64,000 nt of DNA from Maritalea sp049801075 (GTDB lineage Bacteria; Pseudomonadota; Alphaproteobacteria; Rhizobiales; Devosiaceae): the NCBI RefSeq assembly GCF_049801075.1, contig NZ_JBNAGG010000007.1:35293-99292 (forward strand). Reading direction: 5' to 3'. Positions 25,930 through 33,747 of the stretch are shown piece after piece (the stretch's first letter is position 1; each line of letters opens with the position of its first letter). Both the position numbers and the translations under genes were made by a program. Under the pieces are notes generated by a model. The model made no database searches, was not told where the DNA came from, and saw only the letters and a program-made list of their open reading frames with translations.

Positions 25930-26721
25930 CTACCTTATCAGCTCGATGTTTGGTGCGTTCACAAAAGGTGCACGCAATCTTTGGGCGACCCGATCAATAA
26001 TTTTTAACCCATAAAACTTGGCTGAAGTGCACCGAATGTCTCTTTTACGTCGCGCCTGCAGGATCTCTTCATTTTGATCCAATATGCTTTTATAATTTCC
26101 GCCTGTGTGACCGCCGGATCGCATTCTGACCCAGACCTGCGGAACATATTCCGACTTAATCTGGAATTCGTGAAACATGCGCAGAAGCATTTCATAGTCT
26201 GCCGCATATTTATAATTTAGGTCGAACTTGCCGACCTTGTCATAAACACTTTTTCTCACAAAAACGGTTGGATGTGCAGGAATAAAGCCATTTTGTAGAT
26301 TTCGTTTGGTAATCGGTTTTGATTTCCAAAATCTTTCTACAGTTTCAACATGTTCTGGATTTACATATACAAGATCTGCGTAGCAAGCATCTATTTCAGG
26401 ATCTTCGAATACACATGCAACATTATCAATTACATGATCAGAACAATAAAAATCATCTGAATTAATGAAGCCTATTATGTCACCAGATGCCTGATCTATG
26501 CCTTTGTTATAAGCATCATAAATGCCTTTATCTGGTTCGGAAATGACCTTCGTTATCCGCTGACCAAATTGCCGTACAATGTCCAGCGTGGCATCCTTGG
26601 ATCCACCATCTATTACAATGTGCTCAATCTCGGAATATTTTTGTAAGTTAACAGAGTGAATTGTGTCCAAGATTGTCTCAGCACTGTTAAACGATGTCGT
26701 GATCAAAGAGATCGACTTCAT
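25930..26721 (-). CDS. Family 2 glycosyltransferase
   Basis: The 263-residue GT-A enzyme begins SLITTSFNSAETILDTIHSV, has VIDGGSKDATLDIV, EPDKGIYDAYNKGID and the metal-binding NSDD (DXD equivalent) in GFINSDDFYCSD. These are WcaE/WcaA-like features of inverting transferases in exopolysaccharide and O-antigen assembly. The C-terminal 60 residues are basic and may touch the membrane. The acceptor and donor are unknown; a GDP-sugar from the neighbouring Gmd is plausible. Confidence 0.88.
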   Translation of the reverse strand: MKSISLITTSFNSAETILDTIHSVNLQKYSEIEHIVIDGGSKDATLDIVRQFGQRITKVISEPDKGIYDAYNKGIDQASGDIIGFINSDDFYCSDHVIDNVACVFEDPEIDACYADLVYVNPEHVETVERFWKSKPITKRNLQNGFIPAHPTVFVRKSVYDKVGKFDLNYKYAADYEMLLRMFHEFQIKSEYVPQVWVRMRSGGHTGGNYKSILDQNEEILQARRKRDIRCTSAKFYGLKIIDRVAQRLRAPFVNAPNIELIR

Positions 26722-26730
26722 GAAGCTGCC

Positions 26731-27285
26731 TCAGGTGTAATATTTTTTAAATGAAGGAGCATTTTTGTCCCGATTTGACAGAATTGGACTTATAGGGCCC
26801 CAATCAATCCCGATTGAAGCATCATCCCACGCAACGGAAAACTGATCCTGTGCATCAAGATATGCACCATCATATGCCAGTTTATAGTGGTAAACTGCAT
26901 TTTCGCTCTTAACATAGTAGGCATTGCCAACACCTGGTGGGATTAAAACAGACGCCGGTGATTTGCGGTCAATTTCAATTTTTTCCCATTTCCCAAAACT
27001 TGCCGAATCTTGTCTTAAGTCCACCAAAACTTGTAGAATTTCGCCAAATACGCAAGTTGCTAACTTCCAAGTTTTTTCATCGCCATGAATGCCACGTAAT
27101 ACGTTGAAGTTTGAAGTGGAAAATTTATCATGCAAAAACGTTAGGTTTGAAGGCAGATGATTATCTATTTCTGTAGCCAGATACGAGGTCCATATGTTGC
27201 CTCGCTCCTCTTCAAATTTTGAAGGCCTAAAAATTTTTGCACCAGTAATTATGTGTGAATCTGTGACGTCAAATTGAATGGTCAC
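26731..27285 (-). CDS. RmlC-like cupin sugar-nucleotide 3,5-epimerase
   Basis: This 184-residue cupin has the RmlC active-site pattern: NVLRGIHGDEKTWKL with catalytic His67, VDLRQDSASFGKWE, and IPPGVGNAYYV. The tyrosine in YHYKLAYDGAY is in the right place for the general acid. There are no dTDP-rhamnose genes (rmlA, rmlB, rmlD) in the island and its start overlaps the gmd stop. It therefore probably acts on the GDP-4-keto-6-deoxy sugar made by Gmd, as DdahB-type epimerases do in GDP-heptose pathways. That substrate is inferred. Confidence 0.8.
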   Translation of the reverse strand: MTIQFDVTDSHIITGAKIFRPSKFEEERGNIWTSYLATEIDNHLPSNLTFLHDKFSTSNFNVLRGIHGDEKTWKLATCVFGEILQVLVDLRQDSASFGKWEKIEIDRKSPASVLIPPGVGNAYYVKSENAVYHYKLAYDGAYLDAQDQFSVAWDDASIGIDWGPISPILSNRDKNAPSFKKYYT

Positions 27286-28319
27286 TCAACTCCTCCATAA
27301 TCGCTGTTGTTCAAGTCATATTTGACCATCTCTTGCACAAGTTGTTTAAAGGAAGTTTTTCTGCGCCATCCCAAGTTGCGTTCCGCCTTCGATGGGTCAC
27401 CAAGCAGCAGCTCAACTTCTGCCGGACGAAAATATCTCGGATCAATCTGAACTAGTTCTTTCCCTGATTTGATATCGATGCCGACTTCTTCTTCGCCAGC
27501 ACCGCGCCACTCCAACTTCACGTCGGTTTCGGCAAAGGCACATTCAACGAACTCGCGCACAGTGTGCGTTTCACCAGTCGCAATCACATAGTCTTCAGGG
27601 CGATCTTGTTGCAACATCAACCACATCGCCTCAACAAAGTCTTTCGCGTGTCCCCAGTCACGCTTCGCATCGAGGTTTCCAAGCTTTAGGACCTCTTGCT
27701 TTCCCTTCGCAATATTTGCCACTGCCTGTGTGATCTTCTTGGTTACAAAGGTTTGACCACGACGGGGCGACTCATGGTTAAATAATATCCCGTTGCAGGC
27801 GAACATTCCATAGGCTTCCCTGTAGTTTACGGTTAGCCAATATGCATATAGTTTCGCGGCGCCATATGGTGATTTTGGATAGAAAGGCGTTTCCTCGTTT
27901 TGAGGTTCTGTACCAGGAATCCCTCCGAAAAGTTCGGACGTGGACGCTTGGTAGAATTTGCACTGAACTTTTGAATCACGGATCGCGTCCAACAATCGCA
28001 CGGTGCCAATACCTGTCACTTCCGCCGTATATTCTGGTACCTCAAATGAAACGCCAACATGCGATTGAGCACCTAGATTATAAATTTCGTGTGGCGAGAC
28101 ATCGGCTATCAAGCGATGCAAGTTACTCGAATCTGCTAAATCACCATGGTAAATATGTAGATTCGGATTGTTAAACAGGTGATCTATGCGCTTTGTCGTA
28201 AACACCGACGCCCGGCGCATAATTGCATGTACCTCATACCCTTTTTCTAACAGAAGCTCTGCTAAATAGGAGCCATCTTGACCTGTAATTCCAGTGAGGA
28301 ATGCTACTTTAGATTTCAT
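27282..28319 (-). CDS. gmd: GDP-mannose 4,6-dehydratase
   Basis: Gmd makes GDP-4-keto-6-deoxymannose from GDP-mannose. The 345-residue extended SDR shows the NADP loop FLTGITGQDGSYLAELLL, MRRASVFTTKRIDHLF, LGAQSHVGVSFE, catalytic STSELFGG and SPYGAAKLYAYW, and HESPRRGQTFVTKKI. All are strongly conserved in Gmd. No GDP-fucose synthase (fcl) or Rmd lies in the window, so the final sugar is uncertain. It is the first gene of the long minus-strand polysaccharide operon. Confidence 0.93.
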   Translation of the reverse strand: MKSKVAFLTGITGQDGSYLAELLLEKGYEVHAIMRRASVFTTKRIDHLFNNPNLHIYHGDLADSSNLHRLIADVSPHEIYNLGAQSHVGVSFEVPEYTAEVTGIGTVRLLDAIRDSKVQCKFYQASTSELFGGIPGTEPQNEETPFYPKSPYGAAKLYAYWLTVNYREAYGMFACNGILFNHESPRRGQTFVTKKITQAVANIAKGKQEVLKLGNLDAKRDWGHAKDFVEAMWLMLQQDRPEDYVIATGETHTVREFVECAFAETDVKLEWRGAGEEEVGIDIKSGKELVQIDPRYFRPAEVELLLGDPSKAERNLGWRRKTSFKQLVQEMVKYDLNNSDYGGVE

Positions 28320-28474
28320 TTGATCTATCTACCAAATTATATTGATTCCAATAACGCTAGCTTATCGTTTACAATCGTCCGGGTACATTGCGTCAGGCGA
28401 TGATGTATCACCTTAAAAAATAGAATAGCAATACGACCAGGGTTAGTTAATAACAGGTCAGATTCGACAACGAT
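28320..28474. promoter_or_regulatory. Divergent promoter region of the polysaccharide island
   Basis: The 155-base AT-rich gap separates gmd (minus) and the ligase/polymerase-like gene (plus). On the minus strand a TATAAT (28341-28336) precedes gmd, but no clear -35 lies 16-18 bases before it. I found no JUMPstart or ops element. The main operon of about 16 genes from gmd leftward must be driven from here or from internal promoters. Confidence 0.4.
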
Positions 28475-29728
28475 TTGAGATATTCCGAACCGCGTCTAAA
28501 GGATCCTGCAATTTTATATTATTTTTCAAATCTGGCTCTTTTTCTATTCGCAATGGGTTTATTCACCTTGCCTGTCGTTTTAGGATCTGTTGCGGGAGCC
28601 GCAGCGATCATTATCGGCTTGATCTGGCTTGTTATCTCGAAAGGCGAGGGATTTGATAAACTTCCAAACTTTCAAAAAGTTTGGATTCTTGTTGCCATTG
28701 GTTTTTTTGTACTTTTTGCGTTGTCAGAAGTTAGTGCTAATAGCATTAAATTCGGATTTAACACCATCGGATTCGTGCTAGCGGTTGGTGTATACCTTCG
28801 TTTCCGGAAATTTTCTAAATCGCAGATGTGGTTATCTGTACTAATTGGCTTTGCTGTATTCGGGCTACTATTGGGTATGTCTTGGGCAATCTATGAACAC
28901 ATCAATTTGGCAAAATTTAGAATTACTCCTATTGTTGGCGGTGGTGCGAACTTAATGGCGCGAGTTGCTGTGTTGCTTGCCCTATTTGTCTCATGCATAG
29001 TTTTGCTGGATGGAAAGACACTGCAGAAATTTAGTGTTTATGTCATTGCGCTATTTGCCGCAGGGTTGATTGTAACCTATTCAGGATCACGCGGTGCAAT
29101 GCTGGCTATGCCACTATTGCTGGCGGCGCCGATATTTTCAGTGATGGCAGCGAAGAAAGGAACGTGGCTACCCCTTTGCGGGGCATTTTTCATTTGTAGT
29201 TGCCTCATATCTGGCCTTGTTTACTGGCTCAATCCAAATGAGTTGGTTTCAAGTACACTTGATCGGCTTCAATCAATAGCTAACGCGACGAGTATGGATC
29301 GCTCGACTGAACTTCGCTACCAAATGTGGCAAGTTGCTTTTCGATCTTTTTTGGAACACCCAATCTTTGGTTTGGGTTGGCACAGTTTTATTGAAGTTAC
29401 TCGAAACACGGTTTTGGCAGAGTATGCTGCTGAGAACAGATTTTTTAACTTCCATTCAGACATTGCAAATTTCGCTGTGGCAGGTGGCATCTTTGGTCTT
29501 CTGTTCTATTTTCTTCTTCTGTTTTCGCCACTTATTTTTTGGGAGACACCGATAGAACATCCCTATTTTCGTTTACGTCTTTATTGGGCAGTGACAATGC
29601 CAATTTTATATATCGTGCTGGGACTTACCGATATGGTCATAGGTTTTGATTATCCAACTATGTTTTATGCCTTTTCTTTTGCCATTATATGGAGCCTGAC
29701 GGAGAAAAAAGATGGAATGGGGGTGTAG
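28475..29728 (+). CDS. O-antigen ligase/polymerase family membrane protein (WaaL/Wzy-like)
   Basis: This 417-residue protein has about 10-11 membrane helices. A large late periplasmic loop carries the Wzy_C pattern: STELRYQMWQVAFRSF, EHPIFGLGWHSF and FHSDIANFAVAGGIFG. WaaL ligases and some Wzy polymerases share this domain. As another Wzy candidate is at 10001, this one may be the ligase or a second polymerase. The predicted start is TTG at 28475, with a weak RBS; a methionine inside the first helix is a poor alternative. It is the only plus-strand gene of the island. Confidence 0.75.
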   Translation: MRYSEPRLKDPAILYYFSNLALFLFAMGLFTLPVVLGSVAGAAAIIIGLIWLVISKGEGFDKLPNFQKVWILVAIGFFVLFALSEVSANSIKFGFNTIGFVLAVGVYLRFRKFSKSQMWLSVLIGFAVFGLLLGMSWAIYEHINLAKFRITPIVGGGANLMARVAVLLALFVSCIVLLDGKTLQKFSVYVIALFAAGLIVTYSGSRGAMLAMPLLLAAPIFSVMAAKKGTWLPLCGAFFICSCLISGLVYWLNPNELVSSTLDRLQSIANATSMDRSTELRYQMWQVAFRSFLEHPIFGLGWHSFIEVTRNTVLAEYAAENRFFNFHSDIANFAVAGGIFGLLFYFLLLFSPLIFWETPIEHPYFRLRLYWAVTMPILYIVLGLTDMVIGFDYPTMFYAFSFAIIWSLTEKKDGMGV

Positions 29729-29840
29729 TTTAACTATGATCTATGCCTTTCGAGCACCCTATGAATTTACACAGGCAACTGATGTTACAACAAAAAAAAA
29801 TTTAAATTCAAAAAGATAAACAAGTTTAGCTGCCCCCATA

Positions 29841-31055
29841 TCAGTGACCCAAGTTATTTTGTGAGCATTTCGTGCGGCCAAAAATGCTGCGGTTAAGGTG
29901 AAGGGCTCCAATCTGTGCTTTCTTTGCCATACCTGAAAGATAGCCGGATGGGTTGCTCACATTACCATCAATGTGTTTTTCATAGGTCAGTCCTAACGCT
30001 ACGGCCGAGGGGTAATTACCTAATTTTTCCTTTAGTCGATGCCAATGGTCTGGTGCAAGTCCGATCATTAATCCCATTTGTTGAGATGCGTTTATGAGAT
30101 CTTCCCAGCTCCTCAGTTGACCATAAAGCTCTGTTGCCAGTTCGATATAGTTGGGACAAGCAAGGGCGAACGTTTCTAGGGTAAAACCATTTTTTTTATG
30201 CGTTTCTTTAGCCTTACGAGTTTCGGTTTTACATCTTAATTGAGATTCATTTGTATTTTGTATGTGGGGTTCATTTTTGAGCTGCCTGGGGTTCTTTTTA
30301 TAGGCAGATTTGTCGATTTCTTGTCTGTTTGTGTCTAAAACTTTATTTGTCAAATTTAGGGCTTTTGTGAAATGGGCTTCAATGGCATTCGCGAGTTGAC
30401 TGAGTTTGTGCAAAATTGTTTCGAGGGTGCTTTGTCTGCCTGTGGCTTTTGGCATTTGGGCTAGAATGGTTTGAAATTGTGCTTCAATGCGGCGCCAGGG
30501 GCCGTTAAGGCCCCGCTCTAATGCCTCCACAAGGCGTGCACGGATGGAGCGGCGGGTGCGGGTGAGCTCTTTGCGTAATTGCTGTTGTTGGGCCCGTTCA
30601 GCCATAATGGCTCGGTGAAGGGCTTCAAACTCCCCTGCCCTAGCGGCCAATGGGCTTAAATCAAAGCCATATGCTTCGACAATGTTCCCCTGCGCATCAC
30701 GGTGGCCATAGCGCTTGCCATTTGGGCTGTCGTGAAAGCTGATCAGGCCAAGTTCGCCTAGACGGCGTAGGTGGCGTTTAAGCGCTGGCAGGCTAAAGCC
30801 TGTTTGATCCATCAGATATTGATTGGACGGCCAAACGAGTGGGCGTTGCCCCTGCTCCCAGTCTTGCGGTTTCGAGAAGGCAAAGAGGATGTCGAGTAGC
30901 ATCAATTGTGCTGGTTTCATGCCGATATGGGCGGCCACTTTTTTAACTGCAATGATTGCCTTTGATTTGGGTACAGAAAGCCCCTCGCCGGCTTGTGCGT
31001 GCATTTCTGCAGCCACAAGGCCCGGCGTCGGCTTGCGCCAACCTAAATTTTTCAT
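29841..31055 (-). CDS. repC: Plasmid replication initiator RepC
   Basis: RepC initiates replication of repABC plasmids and binds an origin within its own gene. The 404-residue protein has the family N-terminus (GWRKPTPGLVAAEMHA, GMKPAQLMLLDILFAFSKPQDWEQGQRPLVWPSNQYL in pieces), a winged-helix DNA-binding region (TGFSLPALKRHLRRLGELGLISFHDSPNGKRYGHRD in pieces, about 85-125) and a divergent, lysine- and asparagine-rich middle (about 225-280). Its C-terminus SYLSGMAKKA-type segment is also typical. A counter-transcribed RNA gene lies in the 199 bases before its start. It is the third gene of repABC and sets copy number. Confidence 0.95.
   Translation of the reverse strand: MKNLGWRKPTPGLVAAEMHAQAGEGLSVPKSKAIIAVKKVAAHIGMKPAQLMLLDILFAFSKPQDWEQGQRPLVWPSNQYLMDQTGFSLPALKRHLRRLGELGLISFHDSPNGKRYGHRDAQGNIVEAYGFDLSPLAARAGEFEALHRAIMAERAQQQQLRKELTRTRRSIRARLVEALERGLNGPWRRIEAQFQTILAQMPKATGRQSTLETILHKLSQLANAIEAHFTKALNLTNKVLDTNRQEIDKSAYKKNPRQLKNEPHIQNTNESQLRCKTETRKAKETHKKNGFTLETFALACPNYIELATELYGQLRSWEDLINASQQMGLMIGLAPDHWHRLKEKLGNYPSAVALGLTYEKHIDGNVSNPSGYLSGMAKKAQIGALHLNRSIFGRTKCSQNNLGH
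30185..30375. other. AT-rich segment inside repC, probable origin of replication
   Basis: In repABC plasmids the origin lies inside repC, commonly in an AT-rich internal stretch. Here about 190 bases are much richer in A and T than the rest of the gene and encode low-complexity residues rich in K, N, Q and T. I could not identify specific RepC-binding repeats by eye. Confidence 0.5.
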
Positions 31056-31137
31056 TTTGGCTTAAAATTCAGACAAAGAAATACACCTTGCCAAACATGA
31101 ATGCTTGACATTTTTTTCCGAAAGTGATTCCTTGATA

Positions 31138-31197
31138 GGTGCTTAAGTTATCGAGGAAGGCTTTCGAACCGTGGGGTTTGGAGGCCTTTTTCTTTGC
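31138..31197 (+). ncRNA. Counter-transcribed RNA (ctRNA/incA type) controlling repC
   Basis: repABC operons encode a small antisense RNA between repB and repC that represses repC. On the strand opposite repC I see a promoter-like CTTGACA (-35 TTGACA at 31105-31110), a weak -10 zone around 31128-31137, and a strong terminator hairpin ending near 31197. This gives a transcript of roughly 60 bases, close to known ctRNAs. The 5' end is an estimate. It would pair with the repC leader and sequester its RBS or cause early termination. Confidence 0.72.
31157..31195 (+). terminator. Terminator hairpin of the repC antisense RNA
   Basis: Bases 31157-31170 pair with 31175-31188 in a 14-bp stem with three G-U pairs and a GTGG loop, followed by a TTTTTCTTT run. 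Read from the minus strand the same palindrome lies in the repC leader, where pairing with the antisense RNA could switch structures. Confidence 0.75.
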
Positions 31198-31231
31198 TTA
31201 AATTTCCTTTCCTGGTTGTTGTCATCCAAAT

Positions 31232-31251
31232 ACCTTGTCAGTTGACAAGGT
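31232..31251. repeat. parS-like partition site 1
   Basis: ACCTTGTCAGTTGACAAGGT has perfect nine-base arms around a two-base centre. It ends three bases before the repB stop codon on the repB-repC side. The same arms recur at 31496-31515. RepB-type ParB proteins bind palindromes of this size within or near repABC operons. Two identical-arm copies and no third elsewhere in the window make a centromere role likely. Confidence 0.72.
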
Positions 31252-31254
31252 GTG

Positions 31255-32259
31255 TTACTGCTCCTTGCGAAGCTGATTATATTTTTCCAAAAGCGCGTCC
31301 ATTTCGCGCTCTAAAAATTCTGCAAACTCAACCTGATGTTGTTTCTTCAGCTTGATCCGTAGCTCGTTTTTGCCCCTTTGCATGGTGCCCACCTCGCCCA
31401 ATGAAAGCGAAGGTGCCCGAGATTTGCTGGGCTTTCCCGGCCTCGCTAGCTTTATGATAAGGCCGAATCGGTCGTCCGGGGATAAGTTTTTTTGCACCTT
31501 GTCAGATGACAAGGTTTCCAAAAGCTGGGTTTCGTCGGCGCCATTTTTCAAACAATCGGCCAGTTCGATCCAGCGTGGGCGGCCAATGCTAGGCGCGCGG
31601 CCGATCAATTGGATCAAGGGCGTTCCGACCTGCTTGATGACATAGCGGAATTTTGACAGCTGAGCATCGTCAACACTCAGGGCCGCTTTGATGTCTTTTG
31701 GCTTTAGCCCGGCGCGGTGCATTTCATCTGCAAACAGCGCCCGTTCAATCCAGCTGAGATCTTGGCGGTTGGCGTTCTCGATGCCCTGCGCCACCACAAG
31801 GTCGCGATCAGAATAATCGACAAGGATTGCCTTAACTGGCAGGCCCAATTCTTTCAGGGCGCGCCATCTGCGGTGCCCATAAACGATTTGATGGCGGTCT
31901 GCATGTTCTGGGTGCGGCCGCACAGTGATTGGGACTTGCTGACCTTCGTCACTCAAACTTTGCTTGAATTGCGCAAAGGCGGCGGCGTCGCCATCAGGCA
32001 GGCGATCTTGAAATGGTGAGGGGTCAATTCTGTCTGCATCAAGCTTTATAATTTTGTCCGCGCTTTGTGCATCTGCCAGCAATTGATCGCGCTCTTCTCG
32101 AAGTTGAGAAAGCGTGCGTTGGGTGGTGCCAATAATGCCAGCGGCTACGCGGCCGGGCGTTTTCTGTTTTTCTTCAGGCGTTGGCTCGGTAGATTTCGGT
32201 TTGGCACTGTCGCCAGTTAAATCGCCAAAGCTTGAAACGATGGATTTGCGCTTGCTCAT
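31255..32259 (-). CDS. repB: Plasmid partitioning protein RepB (ParB family)
   Basis: The 334-residue DNA-binding protein loads on the plasmid centromere. It has the ParB/Srx N-domain (IKLDADRIDPSPFQDRLPDGD; VTVRPHPEHADRHQIVYGHRRWRALKELG in pieces, about 62-150), with the GHRR box. A HTH with LSVDDAQLSKFRYVIKQVG follows, then a C-terminal dimerisation region. The first 60 residues (SIVSSFGDL, RTLSQLREERDQLLA) are the RepA-contact type. It overlaps repA by four bases. A parS-like palindrome is embedded in its own coding sequence. Confidence 0.95.
   Translation of the reverse strand: MSKRKSIVSSFGDLTGDSAKPKSTEPTPEEKQKTPGRVAAGIIGTTQRTLSQLREERDQLLADAQSADKIIKLDADRIDPSPFQDRLPDGDAAAFAQFKQSLSDEGQQVPITVRPHPEHADRHQIVYGHRRWRALKELGLPVKAILVDYSDRDLVVAQGIENANRQDLSWIERALFADEMHRAGLKPKDIKAALSVDDAQLSKFRYVIKQVGTPLIQLIGRAPSIGRPRWIELADCLKNGADETQLLETLSSDKVQKNLSPDDRFGLIIKLARPGKPSKSRAPSLSLGEVGTMQRGKNELRIKLKKQHQVEFAEFLEREMDALLEKYNQLRKEQ
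31496..31515. repeat. parS-like partition site 2, inside repB
   Basis: ACCTTGTCAGATGACAAGGT differs from site 1 only in one of the two central bases. It encodes part of LSSDKVQKN in RepB, so it is constrained both as protein and probably as DNA. Spacing to site 1 is 264 bases centre to centre. Confidence 0.7.
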
Positions 32260-33476
32260 TTTCGTCCCCAGGCCTCATGAATTAAATCGAGCATCGCGCC
32301 ATTCACCAAATCCATGGATTCGCGTGCTCGCTTTAACGTGTTGCGCTGCACCTCGCCGGCTTCCACTTCATAAATGGAGCGCTTGCCCAAACCTGCGGCT
32401 TCAACCGCGGTGCTTTCCAATGCGGTGGGCAACAGCACATCAGTGGCGAAGAGGTGGCGCAGCAGCCCAACAATTTGCGCTTGCGCTTGGTCGTTGGGGT
32501 CGTGGCGCGTCACCAGATAACGCATAAAGTCTTTTTGCATCGTGGCACCCGCATTGCGGATCACGCCCACAAGATCGCCCATCATCAGCAAGAACTGGTT
32601 CATAGAGGCCACGTCCATCATGGCCGGATGCACGGTGATCAAAAGTCCGGTGGCGGCGTAAAGTGACGCCAAGGTCAAATAGCCAAGGGAAGGCGGCGTG
32701 TCCAAGATAACGATGTCATAATCATCGTCGACTTGCTTCAGCGCCTGGTCGAGCCGTTCAAAAAAGATCGAACCGTGATTGTTTTCATTTAATGCCAACA
32801 CCCGCGGGGTGTCATATTCAAACTCCATCACCTCAATATTGCCGGGAATCAGATCGAGGCCGGGGAAATAGGTTTTGCGGATCACGTCACGGATTGGCCG
32901 CTGCTGATCATCATAGCGCAGCGCGGCATAAATGGTTTCATTGCTGGCCACGTCAAATTCAGGCTGGGTGCCGAACATGGCCGACATAGACGCTTGCGGG
33001 TCCAAATCAATAGCCAAAACGCGATAGCCCTGCAGCGCCAAATAATGGGCGAGATGCACGCTTGATGTGGTTTTGGCACTGCCGCCTTTAAAGTTGGCGA
33101 TGGCCAAGACTTGTAGATGTTCGTCCTCACGCCGATGCGGCAAATAGGTGAGCGCATCATTTGGGTTCTTTTCAGCAAAATATTGCCGCAGCTCATTAAT
33201 TTGCTCCAGCGTATAGGCGCGGTGATTATTTTCCAGCCGATCAGGGGAAGGGCCTTTGCCCTCAATGGACAGCGTGCGCAAACTGGATTCTGAAATAGAG
33301 GTGAGTTTGGCCACTTCTGGCGTCATAAAACGGCGGAGCGACTTTTGCGCTTGCGGCGGATACATCCGTTCGCGCAGATTTTGCAACTGGTTTGACAGCA
33401 TCTCTGCATGTCGCAAAATCTTGTCGACGGAATCTTCCTCGTTGGGGTTGACGCTAATCAAATCTTCTGTTGCCAT
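32256..33476 (-). CDS. repA: Plasmid partitioning ATPase RepA (ParA family)
   Basis: RepA is the Walker-type ATPase that separates plasmid copies and, with RepB, represses its own operon. The 406-residue protein has an N-terminal HTH region (about 45-105: FMTPEVAKLTSISESSLRTL) and the deviant Walker A loop NFKGGSAKTT (128-137). Walker B-like regions YRVLAIDLDPQASMS and DYDIVILDTPPSLG follow. It is the first gene of the operon. A dyad just upstream is a likely autorepression site. It is similar in length to other RepA proteins. Confidence 0.96.
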   Translation of the reverse strand: MATEDLISVNPNEEDSVDKILRHAEMLSNQLQNLRERMYPPQAQKSLRRFMTPEVAKLTSISESSLRTLSIEGKGPSPDRLENNHRAYTLEQINELRQYFAEKNPNDALTYLPHRREDEHLQVLAIANFKGGSAKTTSSVHLAHYLALQGYRVLAIDLDPQASMSAMFGTQPEFDVASNETIYAALRYDDQQRPIRDVIRKTYFPGLDLIPGNIEVMEFEYDTPRVLALNENNHGSIFFERLDQALKQVDDDYDIVILDTPPSLGYLTLASLYAATGLLITVHPAMMDVASMNQFLLMMGDLVGVIRNAGATMQKDFMRYLVTRHDPNDQAQAQIVGLLRHLFATDVLLPTALESTAVEAAGLGKRSIYEVEAGEVQRNTLKRARESMDLVNGAMLDLIHEAWGRK

Positions 33477-33484
33477 TTTCTGCT

Positions 33485-33523
33485 CTGACGTAAAAAATCA
33501 CTTTGACGGTGTTTTTGCGTCAG
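33485..33523. promoter_or_regulatory. Probable RepA/RepB operator upstream of repA
   Basis: CTGACGTAAAAA (33485-33496) and TTTTTGCGTCAG (33512-33523) are inverted repeats with one mismatch and a 15-base spacer. A third TGACG sits in the spacer. It starts nine bases before the repA ATG. RepA represses repABC from dyads at this position, so autoregulation is the likely role. Confidence 0.55.
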
Positions 33524-33672
33524 AAAGTTGCCACAGATTCGTGATTCCGTCCAGAAATTTAAGGTTAACGCTTGATTAAGCGGCAAACAAGGCCTTGATT
33601 GGCGCAATGCGAGACGCGCACAGTCGATGAAATGGCCCGTACCCAATTCTCCCCATCTCACATTCTCCGCTC

Positions 33673-33692
33673 TCTATACCATTTGGTAGAGG
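33673..33692 (+). promoter_or_regulatory. Shared palindromic element, copy A (upstream of lectin-like/VWA operon)
   Basis: TCTATACCATTTGGTAGAGG contains the 12-bp palindrome TACCATTTGGTA (33677-33688), which recurs exactly at 63209-63220. It ends 55 bases before the ATG at 33748. Related elements precede three other units. It may be an activator or repressor site of an unknown regulator. Confidence 0.55.
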
Positions 33693-33747
33693 CGGCAAAG
33701 CTGGGGGCTTGCTATCGCTGGGTTATTGGTCAGTTGGAGCTTAAATT

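Noticed and set aside
27282..28319. Gmd acting as the missing LegB
   Set aside because: The protein has strong GDP-mannose dehydratase signatures and is paired with an RmlC-like epimerase.
28320..28474. JUMPstart/ops element before the polysaccharide operon
   Set aside because: GGTTAGTTAATAACAGG is only superficially similar; GGCGGTAG is absent.
33673..33692. Reading CCATTT of the shared palindrome as a heat-shock sigma -10
   Set aside because: None of the four copies has a CTTGAA-like -35 at the needed spacing, and the symmetry is better explained by a dimeric regulator.
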